Below are positions 24,317 through 31,804 of a stretch of DNA of 64,000 nt, in pieces. Position 1 is the stretch's first letter; each line of letters starts with the position of its first letter. Made by a program: the position numbers and the translations under genes. The DNA is from CAWDZK01 sp963726615 (lineage in GTDB: Bacteria > Actinomycetota > Actinomycetes > JACCUZ01). The notes under the pieces were generated by a model. That model was not told where the DNA came from. It did not search any database and saw only the letters and a list, made by a program, of their open reading frames with translations. The DNA is taken from the NCBI GenBank assembly GCA_963726615.1, contig CAVSCX010000006.1, positions 124,001 to 188,000 of the forward strand, written 5' to 3'.

Positions 24317-25390
24317 GTGCTCGAAGCCCCCGCCGAGCTGCTCGCCGAGCATGCCCGGATCGAGCGTGAGCTGGCCGACCCGGCGGTGCACGGCGACCAG
24401 GCCCGGGCCCGGGCGCTGGGCAAGCGGTACTCCGAGCTGACCCCGGTGGCCGAGGTGCACCGGGAGCTCCAGGCGCTTGCCGGGGACCTGGCCACCGCGC
24501 GCGAGCTGGGCGCGGACGACGAGTCGTTCCGCGCCGAGGTGCCCGTGATGCAGGCCCGTCAGGACGAGCTCGAGGCGCAGCTGCGGCTGCTGCTGCTTCC
24601 CCGGGACGAGAACGATGACAAGGACGTCATCGTCGAGATCAAGGCCGGCGAGGGCGGGGAGGAGTCGGCCCTGTTCGCCGGCGACCTGCTGCGCATGTAC
24701 CTGCGGTACGCCGAGCGGGTCGGCTGGCGGACCGAGGTGATCGAGGCGACCGAGACCGACATGGGCGGCTACAAGGACGTCCAGCTCGCGGTGAAGTCAC
24801 GCGGCACCCCGGAACCGGGACACGGGGTCTGGTCGCGGCTGAAGTACGAGGGCGGCGTGCACCGGGTGCAGCGGGTACCGGTCACCGAGTCGCAGGGGCG
24901 CATCCACACCAGTGCGGCGGGCGTGCTGGTCCTGCCCGAGGCCGAGGAGGTCGACGTGGAGATCGACCCCAACGACCTGCGGGTCGACGTCTACCGGTCG
25001 TCCGGCCCCGGTGGCCAGAGCGTCAACACGACCGACTCCGCGGTCCGGATCACCCACCTGCCCAGCGGCATCGTCGCGTCCTGCCAGAACGAGAAGTCCC
25101 AGCTGCAGAACCGCGACCAGGCGATGCGCATCCTGCGGGCCCGGCTGCTCGCAGCCGCCCAGGAAGCGGCCGACCAGGAGGCCTCCGACGCCCGTCGCTC
25201 TCAGGTCCGCACCGTCGACAGGTCCGAGCGGGTCCGGACCTACAACTTCCCGGAGAACCGGATCGCCGACCACCGGGTCAACTACAAGGCGCACAACCTC
25301 GACCAGGTCCTGTCCGGCGACCTGGACGCGGTGGTCCAGGCGCTGGTCGACGCGGACACCAGCGCCAAGCTGGCCTCGGCAGGATCGTGA
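24317..25390 (+). CDS. prfA: Peptide chain release factor 1
   Basis: A 357-residue class I release factor recognising UAA and UAG. The catalytic GGQ is in SSGPGGQSVNTTDSAVRITH, and the peptide anticodon region is close to the family norm with RIHTSAAGVLVLPE upstream. The GTG at 24317 is chosen because GAGGAG lies 6 nt before it and the protein then has the usual length; the open frame reaches further up only into the rpmE terminator. prmC, which methylates this GGQ glutamine, follows after 10 bases. Confidence 0.96.
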   Translation: MLEAPAELLAEHARIERELADPAVHGDQARARALGKRYSELTPVAEVHRELQALAGDLATARELGADDESFRAEVPVMQARQDELEAQLRLLLLPRDENDDKDVIVEIKAGEGGEESALFAGDLLRMYLRYAERVGWRTEVIEATETDMGGYKDVQLAVKSRGTPEPGHGVWSRLKYEGGVHRVQRVPVTESQGRIHTSAAGVLVLPEAEEVDVEIDPNDLRVDVYRSSGPGGQSVNTTDSAVRITHLPSGIVASCQNEKSQLQNRDQAMRILRARLLAAAQEAADQEASDARRSQVRTVDRSERVRTYNFPENRIADHRVNYKAHNLDQVLSGDLDAVVQALVDADTSAKLASAGS

Positions 25391-25400
25391 GGCCCCTCCC

Positions 25401-26264
25401 GTGACCCCTACCTCGCTGCGCGCGGCGCTGGAGGACGCGACCGCGGCGCTGACCTCGGCCGGCGTGCCGTCTGCCCGGTTCGACGCGGAGGTGCTGGCCG
25501 CCCACTCGCTCGGCGTCGGTCGCGGGGACCTGTGGCGGCACCAGGAGGTGGGCGCCGACTTCGCCCTCTACGTCGGGCGCCGCGCTGCGCGCGAGCCGCT
25601 GCAGCACATCACCGGGACGGCGCCCTTCCGCCACCTCGACCTGCAGGTCGGGCCCGGGGTGTTCGTCCCGCGGCCGGAGACCGAGGTCGTCGTCGACGCG
25701 GTCCTCGCCCTGCTCACCGGTCCGGGCGCCCGGGTGGTCGACCTCGGCACCGGGTCGGGTGCCATCGCGCTCGCGGTCGCCGCCGAGGCGGCCGGCAGCG
25801 AGGTCTTCGCCGTCGAGGGCGACCCGGGGGCGCACGTCTGGGCGGCGCGCAACTGCGCCGGGTCGACGGTCGAGCTGCGGCTGGGCGACATGGCCGAGGC
25901 GTTCACCGACCTGGACGGCTCGGTCGACGTGGTCGTCAGCAACCCGCCGTACATCCCGGTGGGCGCCGAGGTCCGGGACCCGGAGGTCGCGGCGCACGAC
26001 CCCGCCATGGCCCTGTGGTCCGGCCCCGACGGGCTCGACGCCATCCGGGTCGTCGAGCGGGTTGCCGCCAGGCTGCTGCGCCCAGGCGGGGCCGTCGTGG
26101 TCGAGCACGCCGACCTGCAGGGCGCCGCGGCGCCGGCCGTGTTCGCTCGCACCGGGTGCTGGCAGGGTGTGCGGGACCATCGGGACCTGGCCGGTCGGGA
26201 CCGTTACCTCACCGCCACCCGCAGCGCGCCCGGCACCAGCACGGCCCCGACAAGCCCGAGTTGA
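25401..26264 (+). CDS. prmC: Release factor glutamine methyltransferase
   Basis: A 287-residue SAM-dependent methyltransferase that N5-methylates the glutamine of the GGQ motif in release factors. It has an N-terminal helical domain, the linker TGTAPFRHLDLQVGPGVFVPRPETE, SAM motif VVDLGTGSGAIALAVA and the catalytic NPPY in VVVSNPPYIPVG. GTG at 25401, 10 bases after prfA. The last codons and the stop lie inside the left arm of the palindrome at 26253-26290. Confidence 0.94.
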   Translation: MTPTSLRAALEDATAALTSAGVPSARFDAEVLAAHSLGVGRGDLWRHQEVGADFALYVGRRAAREPLQHITGTAPFRHLDLQVGPGVFVPRPETEVVVDAVLALLTGPGARVVDLGTGSGAIALAVAAEAAGSEVFAVEGDPGAHVWAARNCAGSTVELRLGDMAEAFTDLDGSVDVVVSNPPYIPVGAEVRDPEVAAHDPAMALWSGPDGLDAIRVVERVAARLLRPGGAVVVEHADLQGAAAPAVFARTGCWQGVRDHRDLAGRDRYLTATRSAPGTSTAPTSPS

Positions 26265-26290
26265 TCACGTTCACGTGATCAACTCGGGCT
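26253..26290 (+). terminator. Perfect 18-bp palindrome over the prmC stop codon
   Basis: AGCCCGAGTTGATCACGT is followed, after TC, by its exact reverse complement. The left arm contains the prmC TGA. It probably ends the prfA-prmC transcript, but the unusually AT-rich core (TTGATCACGT) differs from the other GC-rich terminators here and may mark a dispersed repeat family. Confidence 0.6.
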
Positions 26291-26366
26291 GACCGCGGCT
26301 TGCAAGGCACGGTCAGTCCGGGGAAGCCGCGGTAAGCGGCCTCGTGACGAGCAGGAGAGGGACCTG

Positions 26367-27035
26367 ATGGGCTGGATCCGGCGGTACGACATGGCCGAGC
26401 CGACCGAGCGGCCGGTGGGGCTGGACCTGGCGCGCGACGCCGTCCGCCGCGGCGAGCTCGTCGTGCTCCCTACGGACACGGTGTACGGCCTCGGCACCGA
26501 CGCCTTCTCTCCTGCGGCCACGGCCCGGCTGCTGGCGGCGAAGGGCCGGGGCCGCGACATGCCGGTGCCGGTCCTGGTCGGCTCCCCGCGCACGCTGGAC
26601 GGGATCGCCACCGGGCTGACCCGGGCCGCGCGCGACCTCGTCGAGGCCTGCTGGCCAGGCGGGCTGACCCTGGTCGCCACGGCGCAGCCGTCCCTGCAGT
26701 GGGACCTCGGCGACACCGGCGGCACCGTGGCGGTGCGGATGCCTCTGCACCCGGTCGCGATCGAGCTGCTCCAGGCCACCGGGCCGATGGGTGTGAGCAG
26801 CGCCAACCTCTCCGGCCACCCGGCGCCGTCCACCTGCGACGAGGCCGTCGAGCAGCTGGGGGAGTCCGTCTCGGTCTACCTCGACGGTGGCCCCTGCGGT
26901 GACCCGGTCGCCTCGACGATCGTCGACGTCACGGGCGTCGTGCCCAGGGTGCGACGGCTGGGGGCGGTGGGGCTGGACGTGCTCCGCGAGGTCGCGCCCG
27001 ACCTCGACGCCGGGGACTACGGTGAGTCGTCATGA
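26367..27035 (+). CDS. tsaC: Threonylcarbamoyl-AMP synthase
   Basis: A 222-residue YrdC-domain protein making threonylcarbamoyl-AMP from threonine, bicarbonate and ATP for the t6A modification of ANN-decoding tRNAs. Signatures are VVLPTDTVYGLGTDAF near residue 35, KGRGRDMPVPVLVG and MGVSSANLSGHPAP. It is the short (TsaC) form with no C-terminal Sua5 domain. The ATG at 26367 has GAGAGGGA upstream; an ATG at 26391 is possible. It keeps the usual actinobacterial position between prmC and wecA. Confidence 0.92.
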   Translation: MGWIRRYDMAEPTERPVGLDLARDAVRRGELVVLPTDTVYGLGTDAFSPAATARLLAAKGRGRDMPVPVLVGSPRTLDGIATGLTRAARDLVEACWPGGLTLVATAQPSLQWDLGDTGGTVAVRMPLHPVAIELLQATGPMGVSSANLSGHPAPSTCDEAVEQLGESVSVYLDGGPCGDPVASTIVDVTGVVPRVRRLGAVGLDVLREVAPDLDAGDYGESS

Positions 27036-27106
27036 GCGAGCGCAGCTTCCTTCCGGGAGCCGTCCCCGGAGCGCCCGCGGACCGCTCGTACCCCGGCCCG
27101 GCCTGA
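27032..27106 (+). CDS. Possible 24-residue ORF overlapping the tsaC stop
   Basis: An ATG overlapping the tsaC stop (ATGA) opens a frame of 24 codons beginning MSERSFLPGAVPGAPADRS and ending 19 bases before wecA. It has no recognisable similarity. It could keep ribosomes moving from tsaC to wecA, could be a remnant of a gene that stands here in other genomes, or could be chance. Confidence 0.2.
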   Translation: MSERSFLPGAVPGAPADRSYPGPA

Positions 27107-27125
27107 CCGGCGGAGGGTCGCACCC

Positions 27126-28283
27126 GTGCGCGAGTACATGCTCACCCTGGTGGTCGCGGCCTCGGTCACCTACCTGCTCACTCCGGTGGCTCGGCGCATA
27201 GCGCTCCGATGGGGTGCCCTGACACCGGTGCGCGACCGCGACGTGCATGCCATCCCGACGCCCCGGCTCGGCGGCATCGCCATGCTCGGCGGCTTCGGCG
27301 CCGGGATACTCGTCGCCAGCCAGATGCCGTTCCTGGGGCCGCGCCTCTCGGACGCGCAGCAGACCGTGCCGCTGCTCGCCGGCGCCGGCCTGATCTGCCT
27401 GCTCGGCATCGCCGACGACCGGTGGGAGCTGGACGCCCTGACCAAGCTCGCCGGCCAGGTCCTTGCGGCCGGCGTCATGGTGACCGGTGGCGTGCAGATG
27501 CTCTACCTGCCGATCGGCTTCCTCGGCGGCAGCTCCACCGAGGACTTCCCCAACACGTTCGTCCTGGGTCCGGTCGAGGGCACGGTCCTCACGATCGTGC
27601 TGGTCGTGGCCACCGTGAACGCGGTGAACTTCGTCGACGGCCTGGACGGGCTCGCCGCGGGCATCGTGGCAATCGCCGCGGCGGCGTTCTTCGTCTTCTC
27701 CTACGTCCTCACGGTCGAGGAGGGGCTGACCCGCGCCACCACGTCCGGCGTGATCGCCGCAGCGCTCGTCGGTGTCTGCGTCGGGTTCCTTCCGCACAAC
27801 TTCAGCCCGGCTCGCGTCTTCATGGGTGACTCCGGCTCGATGGTCCTCGGCCTGCTGCTGGCGTCCACGACGATCACGCTCACCGGGACGGTGGGCCCCA
27901 ACGCCGTCACCACCCCGCTGGGGCCGGCGTTGCTGCCACTGGTGCTGCCGTTCGCCGTCATGGCGGTCCCGTTCCTCGACGTCGTGCTCGCCATAGTGCG
28001 GCGCACCGCGGCCGGGCGGTCACCGTTCGCCCCGGACAAGCAGCATCTGCACCACCGGCTGCTCGAGCGCGGCCACAGCCACGCGCGGGCAGTCCTCGTC
28101 ATGTACCTCTGGTCGGCCGTGATCGCGTTCGGCTGGACCGCGTCCGGCTTCCTCGAGACGCCCGCGCTGGTCGTGAGCCTGGTCGCCGTCTGCGTGGTCG
28201 CGCTGCTGGTGACCATGAACATCCCCCGGCTGCGCCGGTCCGAGGGGACGTTCACCGGACTGCGCCGCGGGCGAGCGCCGTGA
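27126..28283 (+). CDS. wecA: Undecaprenyl-phosphate N-acetylglucosamine-1-phosphate transferase (WecA/Rfe family)
   Basis: A 385-residue polyprenyl-phosphate HexNAc-1-P transferase with about ten or eleven membrane helices. Diagnostic cytoplasmic motifs are HAIPTPRLGG, GIADDRWELD (the metal-binding Asp pair), NFVDGLDGLA, MGDSGSM and the HLHHRLLERGHSH loop near the C-terminus that marks WecA-type rather than MraY-type enzymes. It starts lipid-linked glycan synthesis from UDP-GlcNAc at the membrane. The GTG has GGAGGG upstream. In actinobacteria it sits just before the atp operon, as here. It could also serve the UDP-HexNAc-based pathway encoded at 17.8-23.9 kb. Its TGA overlaps the next GTG. 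Confidence 0.92.
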   Translation: MREYMLTLVVAASVTYLLTPVARRIALRWGALTPVRDRDVHAIPTPRLGGIAMLGGFGAGILVASQMPFLGPRLSDAQQTVPLLAGAGLICLLGIADDRWELDALTKLAGQVLAAGVMVTGGVQMLYLPIGFLGGSSTEDFPNTFVLGPVEGTVLTIVLVVATVNAVNFVDGLDGLAAGIVAIAAAAFFVFSYVLTVEEGLTRATTSGVIAAALVGVCVGFLPHNFSPARVFMGDSGSMVLGLLLASTTITLTGTVGPNAVTTPLGPALLPLVLPFAVMAVPFLDVVLAIVRRTAAGRSPFAPDKQHLHHRLLERGHSHARAVLVMYLWSAVIAFGWTASGFLETPALVVSLVAVCVVALLVTMNIPRLRRSEGTFTGLRRGRAP

Positions 28284-28777
28284 CTGCGAGACGGCACGGC
28301 ACCGGGGCGCGCGCCCTGCTGTCGCCCGCGGTGCTGGCGGCCGTGGCGGTCTGGGCGGCCGCGGCCCTGGCCGCCGGCCTCCGCTCCGGGGCCACCGGGC
28401 TGGCCGGGGCCGGCATCGCCGGTGCCCTGGTGCTCGCGTTCCTCCTCGTCGGTCAGCTGCCGGTCGCCCAGGTCGCCCGGGGGCGGACGTACCTCGGGGC
28501 GGCGCTGCTGCTGGCCGGGTACCTCGCGCGCGTCGCCCTGCTCCTGGTGGTCTTCGTCCTTGTCGTCGTCGGCGGCACGCTCGACCGCCGCCTGTTCGGC
28601 GCGACCCTGATGGCCGTGGCCGCAGCCTGGACGGGGGGCACCGTCTATTCGCTCCTGCGCTGGCGACCGCCGGTCGTCGACGTCGAGCTGCCGACGGCGT
28701 CAGCGCCGTCGTCGGGACCGTCAGAGTCGACGCCGGGCGGCGGGATGCCGGCCGGCGGCGCGCCGTCCGCCCGCTGA
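28280..28777 (+). CDS. AtpI/UncI-like membrane protein
   Basis: A 165-residue protein with four hydrophobic helices between residues 12 and 125, including a charged YLGAALLLAGYLARVALLLVVF helix and FGATLMAVAAAWTGGTVYSLL, then a Pro/Ser/Gly-rich tail of about 40 residues. The helix pattern and the position just before the ATP synthase genes fit the ATP synthase chain I family, small proteins that help assemble the c-ring, but the match is by pattern only. GTGA overlap with wecA. Confidence 0.55.
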   Translation: MTARRHGTGARALLSPAVLAAVAVWAAAALAAGLRSGATGLAGAGIAGALVLAFLLVGQLPVAQVARGRTYLGAALLLAGYLARVALLLVVFVLVVVGGTLDRRLFGATLMAVAAAWTGGTVYSLLRWRPPVVDVELPTASAPSSGPSESTPGGGMPAGGAPSAR

Positions 28778-28783
28778 TAGGGT
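28778..28783 (+). promoter_or_regulatory. Candidate -10 box (TAGGGT) before the atp operon
   Basis: TAGGGT directly follows the upstream stop codon and ends 9 nt before the ATG at 28793. It probably starts the atp operon transcript with a minimal leader. Confidence 0.45.
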
Positions 28784-28792
28784 CCTCGGGCC

Positions 28793-29047
28793 ATGGTCGA
28801 CGACCGGACAGACGGCGACGATGACGAGTCCCCGGGGCCTTCCGGGGGCGCGTCCGACCCGCCGCCGGTGCGGGAGGTCGACGCCTGGGCGGTGATCAGC
28901 TATCTGCTGTCCGGGGTGATCCTGTACGGCGGGATCGGATGGCTGCTCGACTCCTGGCTGGGCACGCGCGGCCTGGTCGGAGTGGGCATCGTGCTGGGGG
29001 CGGCCGGCGGAATCTGGCTGGTGTGGCTCCGGTACAGTAAGCCGTGA
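28793..29047 (+). CDS. AtpZ/AtpI family protein
   Basis: An 84-residue protein with an acidic N-terminal 30 residues followed by two hydrophobic helices: AWAVISYLLSGVILYGGIGWLLDSWLG and GLVGVGIVLGAAGGIWLVWLRYS. This double-helix hairpin with a GW.LD motif is typical of the AtpZ/AtpI family encoded just before atpB, thought to aid c-ring assembly or ion supply to the ATP synthase. A TAGGGT box lies 9 nt before its ATG. Confidence 0.75.
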   Translation: MVDDRTDGDDDESPGPSGGASDPPPVREVDAWAVISYLLSGVILYGGIGWLLDSWLGTRGLVGVGIVLGAAGGIWLVWLRYSKP

Positions 29048-29132
29048 TCCCGCGGCACTTTCGAACCGTTTCTGCCACAGCAGAAGCGGTGCACAGTCTG
29101 CGACACCGATGCACCGCGCCGAAGGAGACGCC

Positions 29133-29951
29133 TTGCACCTGGTCACCGACCTGGCCGACAGCGGGATCAGCCTCGTCCGGGCGGCCGAGGGAGAGCCGTT
29201 CAGCCCTCCCGGACCCGGGGACTTCGAGTTCCCCCCTCTCTTCGGCGAGGGGACGTTCTTCACCAAGCCGATGCTCATCGTCGTCCTCGGCACGCTGACG
29301 GTAGGGCTGTTCTTCTACCTCGCCTCGCGTCGCGCCGCGATGGTGCCGGCCAAGCTGCAGTTCGTCGGGGAGAGCGTCTACGGCTTCGTCCGCAACGACA
29401 TCGTCGGCGACACCATCGGCCGTGAGGGGCGCAAGTTCGTCCCGTACCTCACGACCCTGTTCTGCTTCATCGCGATCAACAACATCTCCGGCATCGTGCC
29501 TGTGCTCCAGCTGCCGGCCAACGGCAAGATCGCGTTCCCGCTGTTCCTCGCGCTGATCTCGTGGGCGACCTTCAACTACGTCGGCATCCGCAAGCACGGC
29601 TTCATCGGCTACTTCAAGGCGATGATGTTCCCCCCGGGGCTGCCCAAGCCGATCTACGTCCTGCTGGCGCCGCTGGAGTTCCTCTCGACCTTCATCATCC
29701 GGCCGATCACGCTCACGCTGCGACTCACGCTGAACATGTTCGCGGGCCACCTGGTGCTGCTGGTCTGCATCCTCGGCGGCGAGTACCTGCTGGTCGAGAA
29801 GGGCGGCGCGCTCGCGCTGCTCAGTCCGGTCGCGTTCGGGTTCGGGATCCTCCTCACCTTCTTCGAGGCGTTCGTGCAGCTCCTGCAGGCCTACGTCTTC
29901 GTCCTGCTCTCCGCTCTGTACATCGCCGGCGCCCTCGCCGACGAGCACTGA
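29133..29951 (+). CDS. atpB: F1Fo ATP synthase subunit a
   Basis: A 272-residue Fo membrane subunit forming the proton half-channels against the c-ring. The essential arginine lies in the LTLRLTLNMFAGH helix, and FFEAFVQLLQAYVFVLLSALYIAGAL is the last helix pair. I choose the TTG at 29133 because a strong GAAGGAG stands 7 nt before it; the in-frame ATG at 29109 has no ribosome binding site and would add eight residues ahead of LHLVTDLADSG. It is the first structural gene of the complete atpBEFHAGDC operon. Confidence 0.93.
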   Translation: MHLVTDLADSGISLVRAAEGEPFSPPGPGDFEFPPLFGEGTFFTKPMLIVVLGTLTVGLFFYLASRRAAMVPAKLQFVGESVYGFVRNDIVGDTIGREGRKFVPYLTTLFCFIAINNISGIVPVLQLPANGKIAFPLFLALISWATFNYVGIRKHGFIGYFKAMMFPPGLPKPIYVLLAPLEFLSTFIIRPITLTLRLTLNMFAGHLVLLVCILGGEYLLVEKGGALALLSPVAFGFGILLTFFEAFVQLLQAYVFVLLSALYIAGALADEH

Positions 29952-30001
29952 CCACCGCTGTTCCACCACGACCTGACGCAGCATCCGAGAAGGGACCCCT
30001 A

Positions 30002-30217
30002 GTGACCGGCGATATCAACGGCAACCTCAACATGATCGGCTACGGCCTGGCGGCGATCGGCCCGGGCGTCGGCATCGGCCTGATCTTCGCCGCGTACATC
30101 AACGGCGTGGCGCGGCAGCCCGAGGCGCGCGGCGTGCTCCAGGGCATCGCCATCCTGGGCTTCGCCCTCGCTGAGGCGCTGGCCATCATCGGCATCGGCC
30201 TCGCGTTCGTCCTGTAG
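30002..30217 (+). CDS. atpE: F1Fo ATP synthase subunit c
   Basis: A 71-residue two-helix proteolipid of the rotating c-ring. The polar loop is ARQPEARG and the proton-binding carboxylate is E58 in FALAEALAIIG. GTG start with AGAAGGGA upstream. The absence of the Gln/Ser sodium ligands next to the carboxylate suggests a proton-coupled enzyme. Confidence 0.96.
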   Translation: MTGDINGNLNMIGYGLAAIGPGVGIGLIFAAYINGVARQPEARGVLQGIAILGFALAEALAIIGIGLAFVL

Positions 30218-30246
30218 TCAGCGCCACCGAACCGAGAGGTCAGCAC

Positions 30247-30828
30247 ATGCAGACGCTCGCCACCGTGCTCGCGGCCGAGGGGGAACCCAACCCCCTCCTG
30301 CCGCACACGTCCGAGCTCATCGTCGGCACCATCGCCTTCGTCCTGCTGTTCCTCTTCCTGCGGGCGAAGGTCTTCCCGATCTTCGAGAAGACCTACTCCG
30401 AGCGACGCGACGCCATCGAGGGCGGCATGGAGCGGGCCAAGACGGCCGAGGAGGAGGCCAAGGAGACGCTCGCGCAGTACCGCGAGCAGCTTGCCGACGC
30501 CCGGCACGAGGCGGCCCGCCTTCGCGAGGAGGCCCGTGAGCAGGGCACGGCGATCATCGCCGAGATGCGCGAGCAGGCGCAGGCCGAGTCGCGCCGCATC
30601 ACCGAGCTCGCTCACCAGCAGATCGAGGCGGACAAGTCGACGGCGCTGATCCAGCTGCGCACCGAGGTCGGCACGCTGGCGACCGACCTTGCCGGCCGCA
30701 TCGTCGGCGAGTCGCTCGAGGACGACGCGCGGCAGCGTCGGGTGGTGGACCGGTTCCTCGACGAGCTCGAGAGCCGGGCCGACACCGGCGCCTCGTCGGT
30801 AGCCGATCCCGAGGGCTCGAAGGCATGA
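30247..30828 (+). CDS. atpF: F1Fo ATP synthase subunit b
   Basis: A 193-residue peripheral stalk subunit with one N-terminal membrane helix (ELIVGTIAFVLLFLFLRAKVF, about residues 22-42) and a long charged helical region that forms the right-handed stalk coiled coil. ATG with GAGAGG upstream. The TGA overlaps the ATG of a 28-codon mini-ORF that leads to atpH. Confidence 0.95.
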   Translation: MQTLATVLAAEGEPNPLLPHTSELIVGTIAFVLLFLFLRAKVFPIFEKTYSERRDAIEGGMERAKTAEEEAKETLAQYREQLADARHEAARLREEAREQGTAIIAEMREQAQAESRRITELAHQQIEADKSTALIQLRTEVGTLATDLAGRIVGESLEDDARQRRVVDRFLDELESRADTGASSVADPEGSKA

Positions 30829-30911
30829 CCACCACCCCTCGAAGGCCATCGCCCGCCGCACTGCGGCGGGTCGGGGGCCGCCGGCGGCGCCCCCGCGGGG
30901 GCCCCGAATGA
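30825..30911 (+). CDS. 28-codon mini-ORF bridging atpF and atpH
   Basis: The ATG overlaps the atpF stop (ATGA), and the TGA overlaps the atpH ATG (ATGA again), so the frame fills the atpF-atpH gap exactly. It encodes a basic peptide starting MTTTPRRPSPAALRRVGG. The DNA also carries two strong hairpins (CCCGCCG with its complement at 30852-30870, and GCCCCC/GGGGGC near 30890). atpH has no Shine-Dalgarno sequence of its own, so ribosomes may need this frame to reach it. Chance cannot be excluded. Confidence 0.35.
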   Translation: MTTTPRRPSPAALRRVGGRRRRPRGGPE

Positions 30912-31738
30912 CGGTGGCCGGCCTGACCGGAGCCAGCCGGGAGTCGCTCGCGGCGGCTCGCGAGACGTTGGGCACCCTGATCCGGTCCGAGGACACCGAC
31001 CTCGTGACCGTGTCCGACGAGCTGTTCGCCCTCACCTCGGTCCTGGACTCCGAGCACGCGCTACGGCGGGCGCTCACCGACACGTCCCGCGACGGGGACG
31101 CGCGGGCCGGGCTGGCCCGTGCCGTTCTCGGGGAGCGGGTCGGAGGTGCCACCGCGGACCTGCTGTCCTGGGTGGTGCGTGCTCGGTGGTCCGGCCCCCG
31201 GGACCTCGCGGACGCACTGGAGCTGCTGGCGGTCGAGGCGCAGGTCGCCGCGGCCGAGCAGGCCGGCCGGCTGGACGAGGTGGAGGACGAGCTCTTCCGC
31301 ACCAGCCGGGTCGTCGCCGGGGCCGCCGAGCTGCGCACGGCGCTGGCCGACCGGTCGGCGCCGGTGGAGAGCCGGGCCGCCCTGATCGAGGACCTGCTCG
31401 GCGGACGGACGACCGACGAGACCCGCCGCCTCGTGCGCCAGGCCGTGGTGGCGCCGCGCGGGCGCACGTTCGACCGAGCCGTCGAGACCTACGGTCAGGT
31501 GGCCGCCGACCGGCGTCGGCGCCTGATCGCCACCGTCACGGCGACGGCGCCGCTCACCGAGGAGCAGCGGGACCGGCTCGGGCGGGCGCTGCGGCGCATC
31601 TACGGGCACGAGGTGCACCTCAACATCCAGCTCGACCCCGCCCTCGTGGGCGGGATCCGGGTCGAGATCGGCGACGAGGTGATCGACGGCTCCGTCGTCA
31701 ACCGCCTCGACAACGCCCGGCGACGACTCGCCGGCTAG
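30908..31738 (+). CDS. atpH: F1Fo ATP synthase subunit delta
   Basis: A 276-residue peripheral stalk subunit linking subunit b to the alpha3beta3 head. The C-terminal OSCP-type domain is clear from LTEEQRDRLGRALRRIYGHEVHLNIQLDPALVGGIRVEIGDEVIDGSV. It is longer than the roughly 180 residues of E. coli delta, as is common in actinobacteria. The ATG lacks a ribosome binding site and overlaps the stop of the mini-ORF upstream. Confidence 0.93.
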   Translation: MTVAGLTGASRESLAAARETLGTLIRSEDTDLVTVSDELFALTSVLDSEHALRRALTDTSRDGDARAGLARAVLGERVGGATADLLSWVVRARWSGPRDLADALELLAVEAQVAAAEQAGRLDEVEDELFRTSRVVAGAAELRTALADRSAPVESRAALIEDLLGGRTTDETRRLVRQAVVAPRGRTFDRAVETYGQVAADRRRRLIATVTATAPLTEEQRDRLGRALRRIYGHEVHLNIQLDPALVGGIRVEIGDEVIDGSVVNRLDNARRRLAG

Positions 31739-31804
31739 CACCGTCTACGCGACCTTCCGCACATGGCACACAGGCACCACCGACAAGAGAGCAGGGAACG
31801 CGAC

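Noticed and set aside
29109..29132. ATG start for atpB
   Set aside because: It lacks a ribosome binding site, while GAAGGAG stands 7 nt before the in-frame TTG at 29133.
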